Below, piece by piece: positions 45,021 through 57,314 of a stretch of DNA of 64,000 nucleotides. Numbering within the stretch: position 1 is the stretch's first letter; every line of letters begins with the position of its first letter. The translations under genes were made by a program, and so were the position numbers. The stretch is from Euborellia annulipes. Its lineage: Eukaryota; Arthropoda; Insecta; Dermaptera; Anisolabididae. Below the pieces are notes generated by a model, which saw only the letters and a list, made by a program, of their open reading frames with translations, ran no database searches and was not told where the DNA came from. The stretch spans positions 1-64,000 of the forward strand of contig JAKCPI010005029.1 of the NCBI GenBank assembly GCA_023213315.1, given 5' to 3'.

Positions 45021-45423
45021 AGAGTAGGGCCCCTCGCCAGAAAAAAAAATTCTATATACGCCTCTGATTAGTAAGTGGGGGAGGAGGAGACGGCAAATTA
45101 AATTTGTTTGGTGATAAAGCTCTAAATTTCCACAGAGATTGTGAGGGCCTGGGTAGCGTATACGACGCCATTCTTTTTTCAGGGGCAAGCGTGTGATAAA
45201 AATAAATAAAATAAATATAACAAATAAAAGAATTAATTTTTACCAGCTATGCGTATTAAATTGCGTTCTCGAGCCGTTTGTTCAACAAATTAGCATAAAT
45301 AGACAACCGAAATGTCAAACAGATTATTTGATTTTAATTATAATGAGAATTTTTCTCTCATGGACACTTCAAGACGTTTTCATTATAATAAATTCAAATA
45401 TACATATACTGTACTTTTATTGA

Positions 45424-45500
45424 TTTCGATGTAAGTTAATGTTTTATTCACCAAAATATTTTTTTTATAACTCTTATTTTATATCGGATCTTTTGTATGT
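45424..45500 (+). mobile_element. Penelope-type terminal repeat, right member, first part
   Basis: Inverse of 41270-41335. It is interrupted after GTATGT by the hairpin element and resumes at 47425. Confidence 0.75.
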
Positions 45501-47424
45501 GGGTGATTCTTTTACAAACCGAACACTTTCTGACCGACATGTTTTTGATTTGGCTGAAATTTTTTTTACGGGTTCTAAAACGAAAAAAAAGATAGCCATC
45601 CGCGAGGATTTTCTTTTTTCTTTAATATTTTGGGAAATATCGAGGGTCGAAAATGTGAAAATTTGATGATTTTCGGCTTAGACGCTTACTTTTAAAAATT
45701 CATAACTCTGGTTCTATTTGAGCTAGAAAAAAACTTTTTTTACCATTTTAAAGCTAAAAGAGTGAACTTTAAGAAAAAAATTGTTCCACCAAAATTTATT
45801 AAAGATTTCACATTGTTATCAACAATTGAAATCTTGAAATCGATTTTTAACAATGGGGCCCCAAATGTATCACTTTTTTATTATAACCATCGCATTCTAC
45901 GTCATATTTTATACCGATAACGGTCTTTTAATCGATGGAGAATCAATTAGTACTATTGAAAAAAAATCCCGCCAAGTACTCTCATGCGGTAAAATGACGT
46001 CATATCAAAAATAAGAAAAAAAAGTCCGGGGGTATTGAACCACTCTTTCTAAAACTATATTTAGATTTAATGTAGCTTTTATGGTCAAGTAGCTATCCGT
46101 TGCACAAGTAGGGCTATTTTTCGATATTTTTTTGCCTAAAAAATGAGGTTTTTCGAGAAAAAAACTAATTTTTGAGTTAATAACTCGGGATTTTTTTACT
46201 TATTCTATTAGAGGTTTTCTTTCTGCACCAAATGACATCCCATTTAGTCCGATCTGATTTGCCGTTCGGAATCTACAGAGGTTTAAACTTTCAAATTAGA
46301 ATTTACCGCAGCGCGGTAAAATAAAATGATAGGAAAAAAATAAATGGTGAAATCTTTAGCTGAAAACTCATTCTTTCTAACCGTATATTTCCCATAATTA
46401 TACCTCTTAAGACAGAGGAGTTATTCAAGCCGATAAACTTTTTCGTGCATGCCCTAGGGGAAGAAAAAAATCTTTGCACGAAAAAGTTTATTGGCTTGAA
46501 TAACTCCTCTGTCTTAAGAGGTATAATTATGGGGAATATACAGTTAGAAAGAATGAGTTTTCAGCTAAAGATTTCACCATTTATTTTTTTCCTATCATTT
46601 TATTTTACCGGGCTGCGGTAAATTCTAATTTGAAAGTTTAAACCCCTGTATATTCCGAACGGCTAATCAGATCAGACTAAATGGGATGTCATTTGGTGCA
46701 GAAAGAAAACCTCTAATAGAATAAATAAAAAAATCCCGAATGATTAACTCCAAAATTAGTTTTTTTCTCGAAAAACCTCATTTTTTAGGCAAAAAAATAT
46801 CGAAAAATAGCCCTACTTGTGCAACGGATAGCGACTTGACCATAAAAACTATATTAAATCTAAATATAGTTTTAGAAAGAGTGGTTCAATACCCCCGGAC
46901 TTTTTTTTCTTATTTTTGATATGACGTCATTTTACCGCATGAGAGTACTTGGCGGGATTTTTTTTCAATAGTACTAATTGATTCTCCATCGATTAAAAAA
47001 CCGTTATCGGCATAAAATTTGACGTAGAATGCGATGGTTATAATAAAAAAGTGATACATTTGGGGCCCCATTGTTAAAAATCGATTTCAAGATTTCAATT
47101 GTTGATAACAATGTGAAATCTTTAATAAATTTTGGTGGAACAATTTTTTTTCTTAAAGTTCACTCTTTTAGCTTTAAAATGGTAAAAAACGTTTTTTTCT
47201 AGCTCAAATAGAACCAGAGTTATGAATTTTTAAAAGTAAGCGTCTAAGCCGAAAATCATCAAATTTTCACATTTTCGACCCTCGATATTTCCCAAAATAT
47301 TAAAGAAAAAAGAAAATCCTCGCGGATGGCTATCTTTTTTTTCGTTTTAGAACCCGTAAAAAAAATTTCAGCCAAATCAAAAACATGTCGGTCAGAAAGT
47401 GTTCGGTTTGTAAAAGAATCACCC
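45501..47424. mobile_element. 1.9-kb near-perfect hairpin transposon
   Basis: GGGTGATTCTTTTACAAACC and its complement form the ends. Arms of about 950 bp are almost identical inverted copies around a loop of about 28 bp (centre near 46462). ATGT flanks both ends (45497-45500 and 47425-47428), and the target is the Penelope-type terminal repeat, whose intact relative at 41240-41280 shows the empty site. A 78-codon frame appears in mirror image in both arms (45439-45666 and 47259-47495) but resembles no transposase. A one-arm relative is at 17120-17560. Confidence 0.85.
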
Positions 47425-47545
47425 ATGTACATTTTTAATCGGACTGATGATGAGACATTAAAAATATCTCGAAACGTCTCCGGGATCGAAAGCATATAAA
47501 AGGTTTTTCATTTGGCTGAACCTGCACTTTTTCCATTCAATAACA
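47425..47545 (+). mobile_element. Penelope-type terminal repeat, right member, second part
   Basis: Inverse of 41150-41260. It carries the hammerhead at 47440-47482. Confidence 0.8.
47440..47482 (+). ncRNA. Hammerhead ribozyme, well-kept core
   Basis: Stem I CGGA (47440-47443) pairs with TCCG (47479-47482). The core is CTGATGA (47444-47450). Stem II GAGA (47452-47455) pairs with TCTC (47467-47470). GAAA (47471-47474) is followed by C and GTC (47476-47478). It is Penelope-type with minimal stem III. Stem I is short, so activity may need a dimer. Confidence 0.75.
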
Positions 47546-47674
47546 AATTTATATCATCCTATGACTTTGGTTTTGAACTGATTGGTGAGCGGCCAGGGGG
47601 GGGGGGTGCCGATGCCATTGTCGGGGAACATTCGCCCCCCTCTCTCTGGTCACAATATAATAAAATAAAATTAC

Positions 47675-49687
47675 CTGTTTTAATTCGGCTTTGGTCCTGA
47701 TTCTAGCAGCTAAATAAGCAGCATCTCCATCAAAATTTTCATTTTTATTATTTCCATTTGTTTGCGTCGAAGTCTTAATTATTTCTTCATACGGTTTGGA
47801 AGTATTTTGAGGTTTTTGAGAATTAATGCTCAAATGTAAATCTAATTGTATAGAATCAATAGCTTTGGGTAAATGTAATTTGTGATTAGAGTACAAATTG
47901 GCATTTGAACTTGATAAATTTCCTGAATTTCGCAAAGTAGATTGATCAATTAATGTTTGTTGATGTAGTTGCGGTGGTGGTGGTGGTGGTGGTAGTAGCG
48001 GTGGTTGCTGTTGCGGTTGTTTTTGTTGCTGCTGCTGCTGTTGAGATTTTTGTTGTTGGTGAATATGCTGAAGATGATGTTGATGGAGGTTTTGTTGCGG
48101 CGGATGTTGTTGTTGAAGTTGTTTTTGTTGATGTTGCAACTGTACTTGTTGATGTTGTTGTAAAGCCGCAGCTGCTTTTTGTTGAGAATTTTGTTGTAAT
48201 TGGTTTTGTAGTTGAGTCATGCGTGCTTCTTTGATTTCAAGACTTGATCTTAATAAACATATTACTTCTTTATTGGTAACACCACTTGGACGATTCGAAT
48301 CAATTTGATTTGGGATTGGTAATCTTTGCTGAGGACGATTATGTTGATTCAAATGTGCAAAATGTTGTTGTTGATTTGGTGCATTTGGGTATAAGTTCGA
48401 ATTATCTGTTTGGATAGATTCAAAAGAATTTATTATATGACTCTCTCTGGATGGTGTTTGAAACATGTGTGTTGTATTAATAATTGATTTTTGTATATCA
48501 CGGACTATTATACTATTTGAAATAAAATTGCCATAATAACCATTTACTTTTGGAGTTGTGTGTTCGTGTTGTATTTGTTGATGTAGCTTTTGCTGTTCTT
48601 GCCGTGCAGTACTTAACCTTTGCTCAATTTCCAGATCAATATTTTGCCGCCAAGTATCATGTCTTGGAATTTTCGAAGATCCAAGCATTTGAACATGATT
48701 TGATCTTTTATGGCCAGGCGTTTCTCGAGAATGATTTGTAACGTTATTATCATAGGGATAATCTAATTTTTTTGTGAAATTTTCTTGAAAAGTATCTACA
48801 TCATTCTTATTTTTTTCAAAAATCTGATTATTATGATAATAATTGTTATAATTTGAATTATCATTAGGTTGTTGCTTAATTTGTTTTTGATGAGGTTGAT
48901 GGTGTTTCTTCATATAAGGGGTTGATTTTTTCATATTAGTCATATTTGCTATGTGTTGTTGTTGTGTTTGGTAATTATGTTGCATATATGATTGAAGAGA
49001 ATTGGACCCAATTTGATGATCATGCGAGTCAAGTTGATTAGCGAAATTCGGTGAAAATTCAACTTTTCCTATATTTCCTGTTTTGAGATCAGTAGAGGAT
49101 GTTGTTCGAGGCCCTCTTTGATCATATGAAGGAAATTGAGTGTGGGTGTTAGGCATTTGAACATTTCTTAAATGTTGATTATGTTGATTTGTACGATTAA
49201 TATTTGCAGTAGGTCCTTTTTGATTTCGCTGATATTCCGAGAAAAAATTGGCATAAGATAGTTCACTTTCGTCTTTGGCTGTTGAATCCGCAGACTGTCT
49301 TACCGTCTTTACTGAGAGATCAAGAGGTGATTCACGTTTAACTTTTAATGAACCTGGTAAAGTCGTGGTATGTCGAGTTACAACCGTTGTAACCGATGTA
49401 GCCGTTAAGGAAGATGAACTCGAATAGGGTATAGACCCAGATGTTAATGAAGGACCTGGAGTATGGGGTGAAATTCCCGGTGTCAATGAAGGTCCAGGAG
49501 TAAGTGAAGTTGTTGGTGGTAACGAAAGGGAAGGCGTAAGAGGCGAACCAGATGTTAGAGTAGTGGTTGGTGGATGTGGAGAAGACCCAGATGTTAATAA
49601 AGGCGCGGAAGCTGGTGTACTTGTACGGTTCGGTCCATTTTGTTGGCATGGAAGTGAAGTTGTTGATCTTGATGAAGAATAAAAGGC
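47675..49687 (-). CDS. BCOR: BCOR-family corepressor, exon B (PLDLS motif and poly-Gln)
   Basis: A 2013-nt exon of 671 codons, phase 0 at both ends, with a TTTTAG acceptor (49689-49688) and an AACAG|GTAATT donor (47674-47673). It begins AFYSSSRSTTSLPCQQ, followed by a Thr/Pro/Ser-rich region. KRESPLDLSVKTVRQSADS (about 49280-49340) contains PLDLS, the PxDLS form bound by the CtBP corepressor and known in BCORL1. A YANFFSEYQRNQKG segment, a long Asn/Gln/His-rich region and a poly-Gln/poly-Pro tract (about 47960-48190) follow. The end, DGDAAYLAARIRTKAELKQ, looks structured and conserved. In-frame joining to exons A and C makes a continuous product. A GTAAGA in the VKTVRQ region could act as a cryptic donor. 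The antisense frame of poly-Val is an artefact of the Gln repeats. Confidence 0.92.
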
Positions 49688-49689
49688 CT

Positions 49690-51640
49690 AAAACAAAATA
49701 TATAATATTAGACTGTGAAATAAAAAAGCAAAATATTCTTTAATTCTTTCTCATGGGTTTAGTTTTATAACATGCGTTATATATTACCGGTTTAGGTAGT
49801 GAATTCAGGGTGGTTCGGTTAAAACCAGGCTGGTTAAAACCGGTTTTAATCGCCCTGGTTTTAATCCAATTTTGACCAGTGGTTTTTATTGAAATAAACA
49901 AATAAATTTCATATAGTATGCTTATGTTTCGGAAAAATTAGAAAATTTTAAATTAAATCAGTATTATCAATTTTAAACAGTTCTATAATTATCTGGTATT
50001 AAATATCATTAATAAAATTCTTAAAAAAAAACATCAACATCTTATAAAAATCAACATTTTTCTATTATAAAATATTTTATTTTGATGAACTTTCAAAAAG
50101 TGAACATAATATGGACCACAGGGTTTCAAACATGGACCATGGTCAATTTAAAGCATGCAGGAATTGAGCTAGGAGGTTGAAATTTTATATTTTAGTTAGG
50201 TACCCCCCCTGAGATCTAACACGAAGCGTTTAAACAGATTCGGCCAAAAAGTGCTAGTACTTTACTGATGTACTTTTTCAGTTTTTTTTTCAATAACCAA
50301 AGGTGAGAGAGTTGTGTGTTGTGCGACCAGACACACCAGATTTTTGAAATCTCGTTTTTTCTGGGTTATTTTCATTTATTTCCCGAGTCAAAAAATTGTC
50401 CTTGCTTTGCCCTGAAGTCGTAAATTCTGTCCTGCTTTTATCCTGGAGCAATAAATTTTAACCTGTATTTAGCCTCGCATTGATAAATTTGTCCGATCTT
50501 CAACCTGGCCATTCTCGCTTAATCCTTGTTTGGGCCTCCTGCCGTCACTTTTGCTATGATCTCATACTGTTAAAAAAAATATTGTCCTGTTTTCGCACTG
50601 CCACAGACAGACAATGAGCCTTTTAAACCCCCTCCCACCCTAGTGTCCGCTCTTGTGTATGTCAAATGTGTTTAAAAAATTTTCATTTGCATATTGAGAA
50701 AAATCATTTTTATTATTTTTTTTCCCATTTACACTCACACTTACACACATATCCACACAGTCTTTTGGGCAACTCAGGTCATTTAAGACTTTATCGATAA
50801 CTCGTATTTAATAATTTATAAATATTATGAGGTCCAGGCACCTAAACGTCATTCTTACCTTTTCCAATTTGCATTTTTATTCCAATTTATTTGCTTCCCT
50901 AACTATAAATCAATCATAATAACAATAGAATAAATATGACAAAAGGGCAGGTTTAGGCAAGGATGAGGGAGGCTCAAAGAAGGGCTATGGGAGGACGAGT
51001 CCAGGGTATAAAATTTAGACTGCTTTCGGCCTGCTTCGTGCGTATTCAGGCCCAGAGAAGGTCGAGAAACACAATAGAATACCAGGCTGAGATCAGGACT
51101 TAAATTTACGACAGGTTTTGACAAGGACAAAATTTTGACTCGGGTTATTTTTCATTGATTTATTTTTGTGCCTCAGGTAACCAGTTATCGTGATTATCAT
51201 TGACCTGACCCTAGTCCATATTTAAAACATGTCGGTGGTCCATATTACAATACTCATATATTTATAATAATTATATATATAATATAAAACTTTACATTAC
51301 AACTTTATATCAAAAATTGTAAAATAACTCACCTTCCCCTTGGTTTAATTACTTTCACATCGAGTAATATTTGTTGTGATATATTTATGTAAAAAATTCC
51401 GTCCCCAATTGATGAAAAAAAAAATGTCCCGATAATAGGCAGGTGCATGGGAGCAATTGGCATTAGGAGGTGGTGGACTGGGCTGTTGGAGGGATAGTAT
51501 GCGTTGACCCTCGAATTGACAGAACGAACGTTCTTTGAGAAAAGCCGGTGGTCCATATTATAGACCCGGCCCATAATTGGTGCACTTCCCCTACAGGAAT
51601 TTTGGACCAATAGTTTCAATTAAAGGTTGAAAGTTTTGAA
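49690..51640. other. Intron sequence with MITE fragments
   Basis: No exon seen. The region about 50150-50345 is an ACTTTCTC/TCTGGTGTG-family fragment (AAGCATGCAGGAATTGAGCT, CAGACACACCAGATTTTT). 49810-49880 has a CGGTTTTAA-type repeated motif. Confidence 0.5.
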
Positions 51641-51660
51641 AAAAAAAATTCGACATAAAA

Positions 51661-51745
51661 ATCTGGTGTGACTGGCTGCACAACACAAACGTTGTCTTAC
51701 ATTCGCTAATTGAAAGTTGTGTTCTGTGCTTGTCACACCAGATTT
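51661..51745. repeat. TCTGGTGTGAC palindrome
   Basis: An imperfect inverted repeat with ATCTGGTGTGACTGG and GTCACACCAGAT ends around a TCTTACATTCGCTAATTGAA centre. It is the same family as 5500-5580 and 44343-44430. Confidence 0.8.
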
Positions 51746-51839
51746 TTTTGTATTTGTTTTTTTTTTTTTATTTAATTTAAGGTCTTTTTCGGCATCGGTG
51801 GCCGTTTTCCTATTTATTCAAATTGATTGGTATCCAATT

Positions 51840-53092
51840 CAATTTACCATGGGGAACATAAACATTTGCACCCTAACAGGTTTGCAAGACGCCTACTAGT
51901 TAGGCAGCCCAATCGACTCACCACTACATTTGCAGTGTCTGTGTGAATTTACCTGAGCTAGGGTTCTGAGGGTATTTTATGAAGAAGCCATAAACCATCC
52001 CTTTGGAAAATAGATACATTTTAAATAAAAATTTGCGAATTCCTCTCTCTATCTCGCAATGCAAGTAGCCAGATCGGTGAAATTTAGTAAATAATTCTTA
52101 CCCTAAAATTGTATATCTGTTTCAAATTTTGGAGTAATTACAATACTTCAACCAGAAGTAGTTAGTACTTTACCTAAGATTATAAAAATTACCTTTTAAA
52201 AATATTTTAATCTGGTTATTAATTTTGAAAGTGGCCTAATTCCATTCTTGGTAAGAAGGGTTTGAAAGTTTTATAAACATATACCATACATTTAAATAGC
52301 CGGGCAACAAATTAATAGGCCAGAATCGATAGCAAAGAATTGAAATATATTTTCGCCACTTTGCTACTCAAAAGAGAAGTGCATTTCTTTTTCACTTTCT
52401 TTACTAAAAATATTACATTTTTAAAATACTTCTATAATCTTAGGTAAAGTAGGCCTACTTCCGGTTGAAGTATTTACTACAAAATTTGAAACAGATCTCC
52501 AATTTTAGGGCAAGAATTATTTATTAAATTTCATCGATCTGGCTTCTTGCATTGCGAGATAGAAAGAAGAATTCGCAAATTTTTACTTTCTCTTATTTTA
52601 TTTAAATTTTATCTATTGTCTGAACATGCCACATTCTATGTTGTAAGACCTCTCGTTACAAAAATCCGAAATAACAGTTTTTTTTTTTTTAAGAATATAA
52701 ATAAGAATATTTTAACGCCCCGAGATATTATTACCTGATATAAAGGTCTATAGATATCGGAAAAATTTTACTAAAAATTGGGACACAAGTTTCGTTCAAA
52801 TTGTGAAATAAGTTAATTTTTTCCAAATAAGAAGATAAGATTAATTAAAATGTTGAAATTCTATTAATTTGAGATCAAATTCATTTGATATGAAAAGGCT
52901 ACGCTATATCGCTATATAGATTGTTCAAAAGGGTTGGTTTATGGTCTATCATAAAGGACCCTCAGAACCCTAGCTCAGGTAAATTCACACAGACACTGCA
53001 TATGTAGTGGTGAGTCGATTGGGCTGCCTAACTAGTAGGCGTCTTGCAAACCTGTTAGGGTGCAAATGTTTATGTTCCCCATGGTAAATAAA
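51840..53092. mobile_element. Foldback element with a nested foldback
   Basis: 51845-51985 (with GGGGAACATAAACATTTGCA) is inverted at 52955-53090. Inside, 52030-52195 is inverted at 52430-52575 (ATTCTTACCCTAAAATTG and partner). The outer ends carry SINE-like sequence. Confidence 0.75.
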
Positions 53093-53165
53093 TTTTTGTT
53101 GCATGAGACGGGATGCAAACCCTTGACCACTAGCACAAGAGGCAAGCACCAAGATATATTTAGGC
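53037..53165 (-). mobile_element. tRNA-derived SINE
   Basis: The minus strand has CTTGGTGCTTGCCTC, then GTGGTCAAGGGTTTGCATCCC, close to the SINE at 40309, continuing to GGTAAA...GGGGAACATAAAC. Confidence 0.6.
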
Positions 53166-53264
53166 CTATTAATAGTTTGAGATAACACATGAGAACCCTT
53201 GAAATGTAATTTATAACCAAGCAGAGGAATAATATTTGTTTATATCTTGTTTATATGGCAACCA

Positions 53265-53525
53265 GGGACACAGGCAGAGGGAGCAGGGGGGCTATATCCC
53301 AGGGGCCCGGGCCATTTGCGCTCCAACCTTAAAATTCTAATAATAAAATAATTTTCATGGCTAAAATTTCAATAAAAAATAATCAATTTCTTGAATTTTT
53401 TTCCTGAGGGGGCCCGGGCCCTTTACACTCAAATCTTAAAATTATAATTAAAAAAATCATTTTCTTAAAATTCTTTTCCTGAGGGGGCCCTTTAAGCTCA
53501 TATCTTAAAATTATTTATATCAAGG
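53265..53525. mobile_element. hAT element, left part (GGCCGCAGACAG family)
   Basis: CAGGGACACAGGCAGAGGG starts a diverged copy with the CCCGGGCC and CATTTTCTT blocks. It is split by the insertions at 53526-56185 and resumes at 56190-57130 with the TTTGATAATATTTTTCAC segment. Confidence 0.7.
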
Positions 53526-53759
53526 AGCGGCGCACAGTGGGCTGAAATAGGAAAAAAGCGGCCATAATTCGAAAAAATGAACTTCAAAATATTTTTTTTT
53601 TTTTTTTTTTTTTCTTTTTAAAAACATTCACACTTTTTTCTCATTCACACTCACACTCACTCACACATTCACACAGTCTTTTCGGCAACTTAGGCCATTT
53701 AAGACTTTGACGATAACCGTTGTAGAGAATATATCTATTGTGGGGTCAGGCATTTCTAT

Positions 53760-53860
53760 TTAAGCCATCTGGTATCCAGATGGCTTAAATAAAATCATCG
53801 GACTGCCTGGGTCCGAACCCGCGACGTTTGGTATAGGAGGTAGGCACGCTAAACTTCAAA
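53760..53860 (-). mobile_element. tRNA-derived SINE
   Basis: The minus strand has TTAGCGTGCCTACCTCC (A-box region) and GCGGGTTCGGACCCAGG (B-box), then CAGTCCGATGATTTTATTTAAG. The 3' part matches 24225-24315. Confidence 0.7.
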
Positions 53861-54428
53861 ATATAAAAACGTTTTGCACACCATTAATAGACTATATGTA
53901 TATGTGGACCTCAGGACAATAATTCATTTTTTTTTTACCCAACCCAAGCCCGAGTTATAGAGCGCCAAAGTGGGCAAGAAAACTTACTAACTTTTCTTTG
54001 CGTTTTAAGTCGATATTCAGAAATTTTTTTCATATCTTAATATTGATCCATTTTTAATGAATTTTTTTAAATCATTAATAAATTAATCATCTTTCTGAAT
54101 ATATTTTTGTTTTTCTTGTATTTTAGTTATTTATTTTTAAATAAATTTTTTTTTTTTGTAAGTAAAAAAAAAAAAGGAATATAAATTTTTTTCAATTTCA
54201 AAAAAGTATATGGGATCCCAGCGGATCCCTAACAACATCAATAGATTCTGAAACTAGAATACATGTAGAACATAATTCCATAGGAACTTTCTGCCCGAAT
54301 CAGCTCGCCGAATTTTTATTAATTTTTTTATAATTAAATCGGCAAAAAAACAAATGATTTCCCTCAAACCATATGCACTTCTCCCTGCTTTACAGATAAT
54401 ATTGAAACATGACAAAGGGCTGACTGCA

Positions 54429-54690
54429 TGGGCGTCCGCAAGGGGGGGGGGGGTAACCAGGCACTTGCCCCCCCCTCCTGGAAAATTAAAATGATAACTT
54501 TTGCCCAGGCTGCTTGTGTATAAAACAAAAAAAAATACAAAAAAACCTTTCTCAGTATACATCCACCTTGCCGCGGTGAGAAAGCTTTAAATACTAAGAG
54601 ATGTATAACATTATTAATATCAAAGTACGTTTTTTTTAACTTATCTGGAAGTGACATCCCCCCTGCAAAAAATCCTGCGGGCGCCCTTGG
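54429..54690. mobile_element. Short G/C-rich inverted-repeat element
   Basis: CATGGGCGTCCGCAAGG at the left and CTGCGGGCGCCCTTGG at the right form imperfect terminal repeats. ORFs across it are spurious. Confidence 0.6.
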
Positions 54691-56664
54691 CTGACTGACG
54701 AAATAAAACCTGGCTATTATTAGTATGACCATAACATTTTATGGTGGCCTCTTATAGGGCCTCAGTTTTTGAAATCTTTTGAAAAAATAATCTATGTATG
54801 AAAAGGGAATATCCAATTTTTGAAAATTTCATCTTTTCTTGTTCATATTCTTATTAACATTTTTGAAATGACTATGTTATATTTGTATACAAGTGGCAAA
54901 GCTCCCCTGGGCCCCCTTGCTTGCCTTCGGTGCAAGTTTATTCTTGCTCACCATTTGGAAATTTTGCACTTTTTCTCCTTCGGCGCAAAATTTTAAGGTT
55001 TTAAATTTCCCTCTATGACTTCACTTCTTCTCTCTCTGGCCAGCTCTCTCTCAGCTAGAGAGAGTGGTGAACAGGTATTTTTATATAATGGAAGTCTGTG
55101 GCTAGCGCTTTATATTATAGTAAAGATATTTATTTTTAATTTTATATTAATATTTTTTTTTTTTCGAAATTTGTTATTTTTAAAATTAAAAGTGTCTGAT
55201 GGGCATGGGCGTAACTAGGGAATTTGGCTGGGTCCAGCCATCCTGGGGTGGGGCCATGGGCCCCGGGGGACCCGGAATGGTCCCATATTGTTTCATTTTT
55301 TCTTGGGGCTGGGATCCTTCTGATACTGATGGGTAGTTTACCCCATCTATATTCGAATATGTTGTAAAAATAAATGACATTTTTGTAACGGGTATCCTTT
55401 AAAATGTATATAAAAACATATTGAGTGTAATTATCAAAAAAAAAAAAAAAAAATTTGCCCCCTTTAGTAAGGAGTAGTTCACCCCAGGTATGTTTTTTGT
55501 TACAATAAATGTCATCTTTGGAATCAGTATCCATTAAAATGTATATAAAGACTTATTGCTTGCAATTATCAAAAGATATATTTTTTTGCCCCTTTGAGTA
55601 AGTGGTAGTTCACCCCAGGTATGTTTTTTGTAAAAATAAATGTCATTTTTGTAATCCGCATATTTTTTGGGTATTTTAACATGTGTTTTATTTTATATCT
55701 CACACATCATAATTTTTTTTCAACTTTGTCAAGGGGTAATTTCAACCCCTTTCGGTAAAATATGAAAATATTGAAGGCTATAGAAGAACATATGATTCTG
55801 TATGTATAGTTTTAATTTTGTAAAAATCCGCTGAAAAAAAGATAATTTTGGCCGCTCTTTTTAGATTTCAGCCCACTGTGCGGCGTAATTAGCATTTGAG
55901 GGCGGAGGGGGCGAAGCACAACTGGGGCGCCGTTTTTCGTTCGAGCTTTTTTTTTAGTATTCAAATCTCGTTTGAGCTTTTTTTGTGATTTTTCTCCTGA
56001 TTTGTGATATAAAATGAATTTATTATGAAATTAAAAAAAAAAAGCCGGATATTTAGGTAAAAAGCAAGAAAGCCGAATCCGCTAGGACGCCTATATCCGT
56101 ATCGAGGGGCGCCAAAGGCTTAATGCGCCTGGAACGGGGGGGGGGGGGGGACGAGCGCCCATTTTCGCCCCCACCTGGATAGGCTACTGATATCAAGCTA
56201 AGTTTGATAATATTTTTCACATCTCAGGAGAGCTAAAAATGCAGATTTCAGTGCCTAATTTTCTAAAATTTTTCCATACCCTCCAGACTACATGGAAGTC
56301 GTTGTTTGGATTTGGCTTCAATAAATTATGGTGAGCCTATGTTTAGGAAATTTTGACAAAGTTTAAATAACTTTTTTAACTTTGCCCATCAACCGTAGGT
56401 TGGCAGGGAAAGTTAATGTAATCGTAAAAAAAATCGAAATTTTTCTGAAACTGCCAAAATGCGTTTTGAGGTCCCCTGAATTCATTTAAGAAGTTTTTGG
56501 AATGATGTCTGTGTGTGTGTCTGTGTCTCTGTGTGTGTGTGTGTGTATGTCTGTGGTAATTTTTTTCGTCAACGAAATCTCAAAAACTATTCATTCAATT
56601 GTTTTGAAATTTTGCACCCATAAACTAGGGGTAGAGGACAAGAACTGAAAAGCTTTTGGTAAAC

Positions 56665-56960
56665 ATCGGACCATTAGGGGGGCTCTAGGGGGGGGACAAA
56701 AATTTTTTTCCTACATAACCTATAATTTTTTTTATATATTCAGAAACTAGACTTCCTCCCGAGTAAAATGATATATAATATGTATATCATCGGACCATCA
56801 GGGGGGGGCTCTAGGGGGGGGGGGGGGACAAAAATTTTTTTCTTACATAACCTATAATTTTTTTTATATATTTAGAAACTAGACTTCCTCCCGAGTTAAA
56901 TGATATATAATATGTATAACATCGGATCATCAGGGGGGGGGCTCTAGGGGGGACAAATAT
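56665..56960. repeat. Tandem repeat, about 120 bp, three copies
   Basis: Units contain GGGGGGCTCTAGGGGGG, ACATAACCTATAATTTTTTT and TAGACTTCCTCCCGAGT. They lie within an insertion (about 56385-57000) bounded by ACTTTGCCCA/TGGGCAAAGT inverted ends that also carries a GT microsatellite. Confidence 0.8.
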
Positions 56961-57314
56961 CTTTTTCTTGAGTAGTGGGTGGGCAAAGTTGTGCGCTCGG
57001 CTTAGTCCGACCCTTTATTTATTTAAATAAACATAATAAGCTATGTATAACTGTTTCAAAAATTGTGCCAAAAACTAGTTAACAATTATTACCTTGAAGG
57101 CCACAATAGCATTTTACAAACTATAAAAATACCAAATGGCTTAAATAAAAATGCCTGGACCCCCAATAGATATATTAAATAACGGTTATCGTAAAAAGTC
57201 TTATATGGCCTAAGTTGCCAAAAAGACTGTGTGCATGTGTGTGTGAGTGTGAGTGTGAATAGGAAAAAAAAGTGTGAGTGTTTAAAAAAAAAACTATAAA
57301 AAACTTTTAGGGTG

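Larger units (their letters stand above)
53526..56187. mobile_element. Composite of nested hAT-like elements, ATATCAAG duplication
   Basis: ATATCAAG occurs immediately before 53526 and immediately after CTACTG at about 56187. The outer element (GCGGCGTAATTAG...CTACTG, same family as 14630) is interrupted by an element with CACAGTGGGCTGAAA...TTTCAGCCCACTGTG ends (about 53534-55878). That element in turn contains a SINE (53760-53860), a G-rich element (54429-54690) and a CATGGGCGTAACTAG fragment (55203). Confidence 0.7.

Noticed and set aside
45439..47495. 78-codon frame present in both arms of the 1.9-kb hairpin
   Set aside because: No transposase motif, and symmetry explains the duplication. 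Kept only as part of the element.
47953..48234. Plus-strand frame rich in Val/Ala
   Set aside because: It is the antisense of the Gln/Pro-rich tract of exon B, and the composition follows from CAG/CAA repeats.
54254..54732. Overlapping minus-strand frames of 102 and 122 codons
   Set aside because: They cross a G-rich transposon and its flanks and have no domain.
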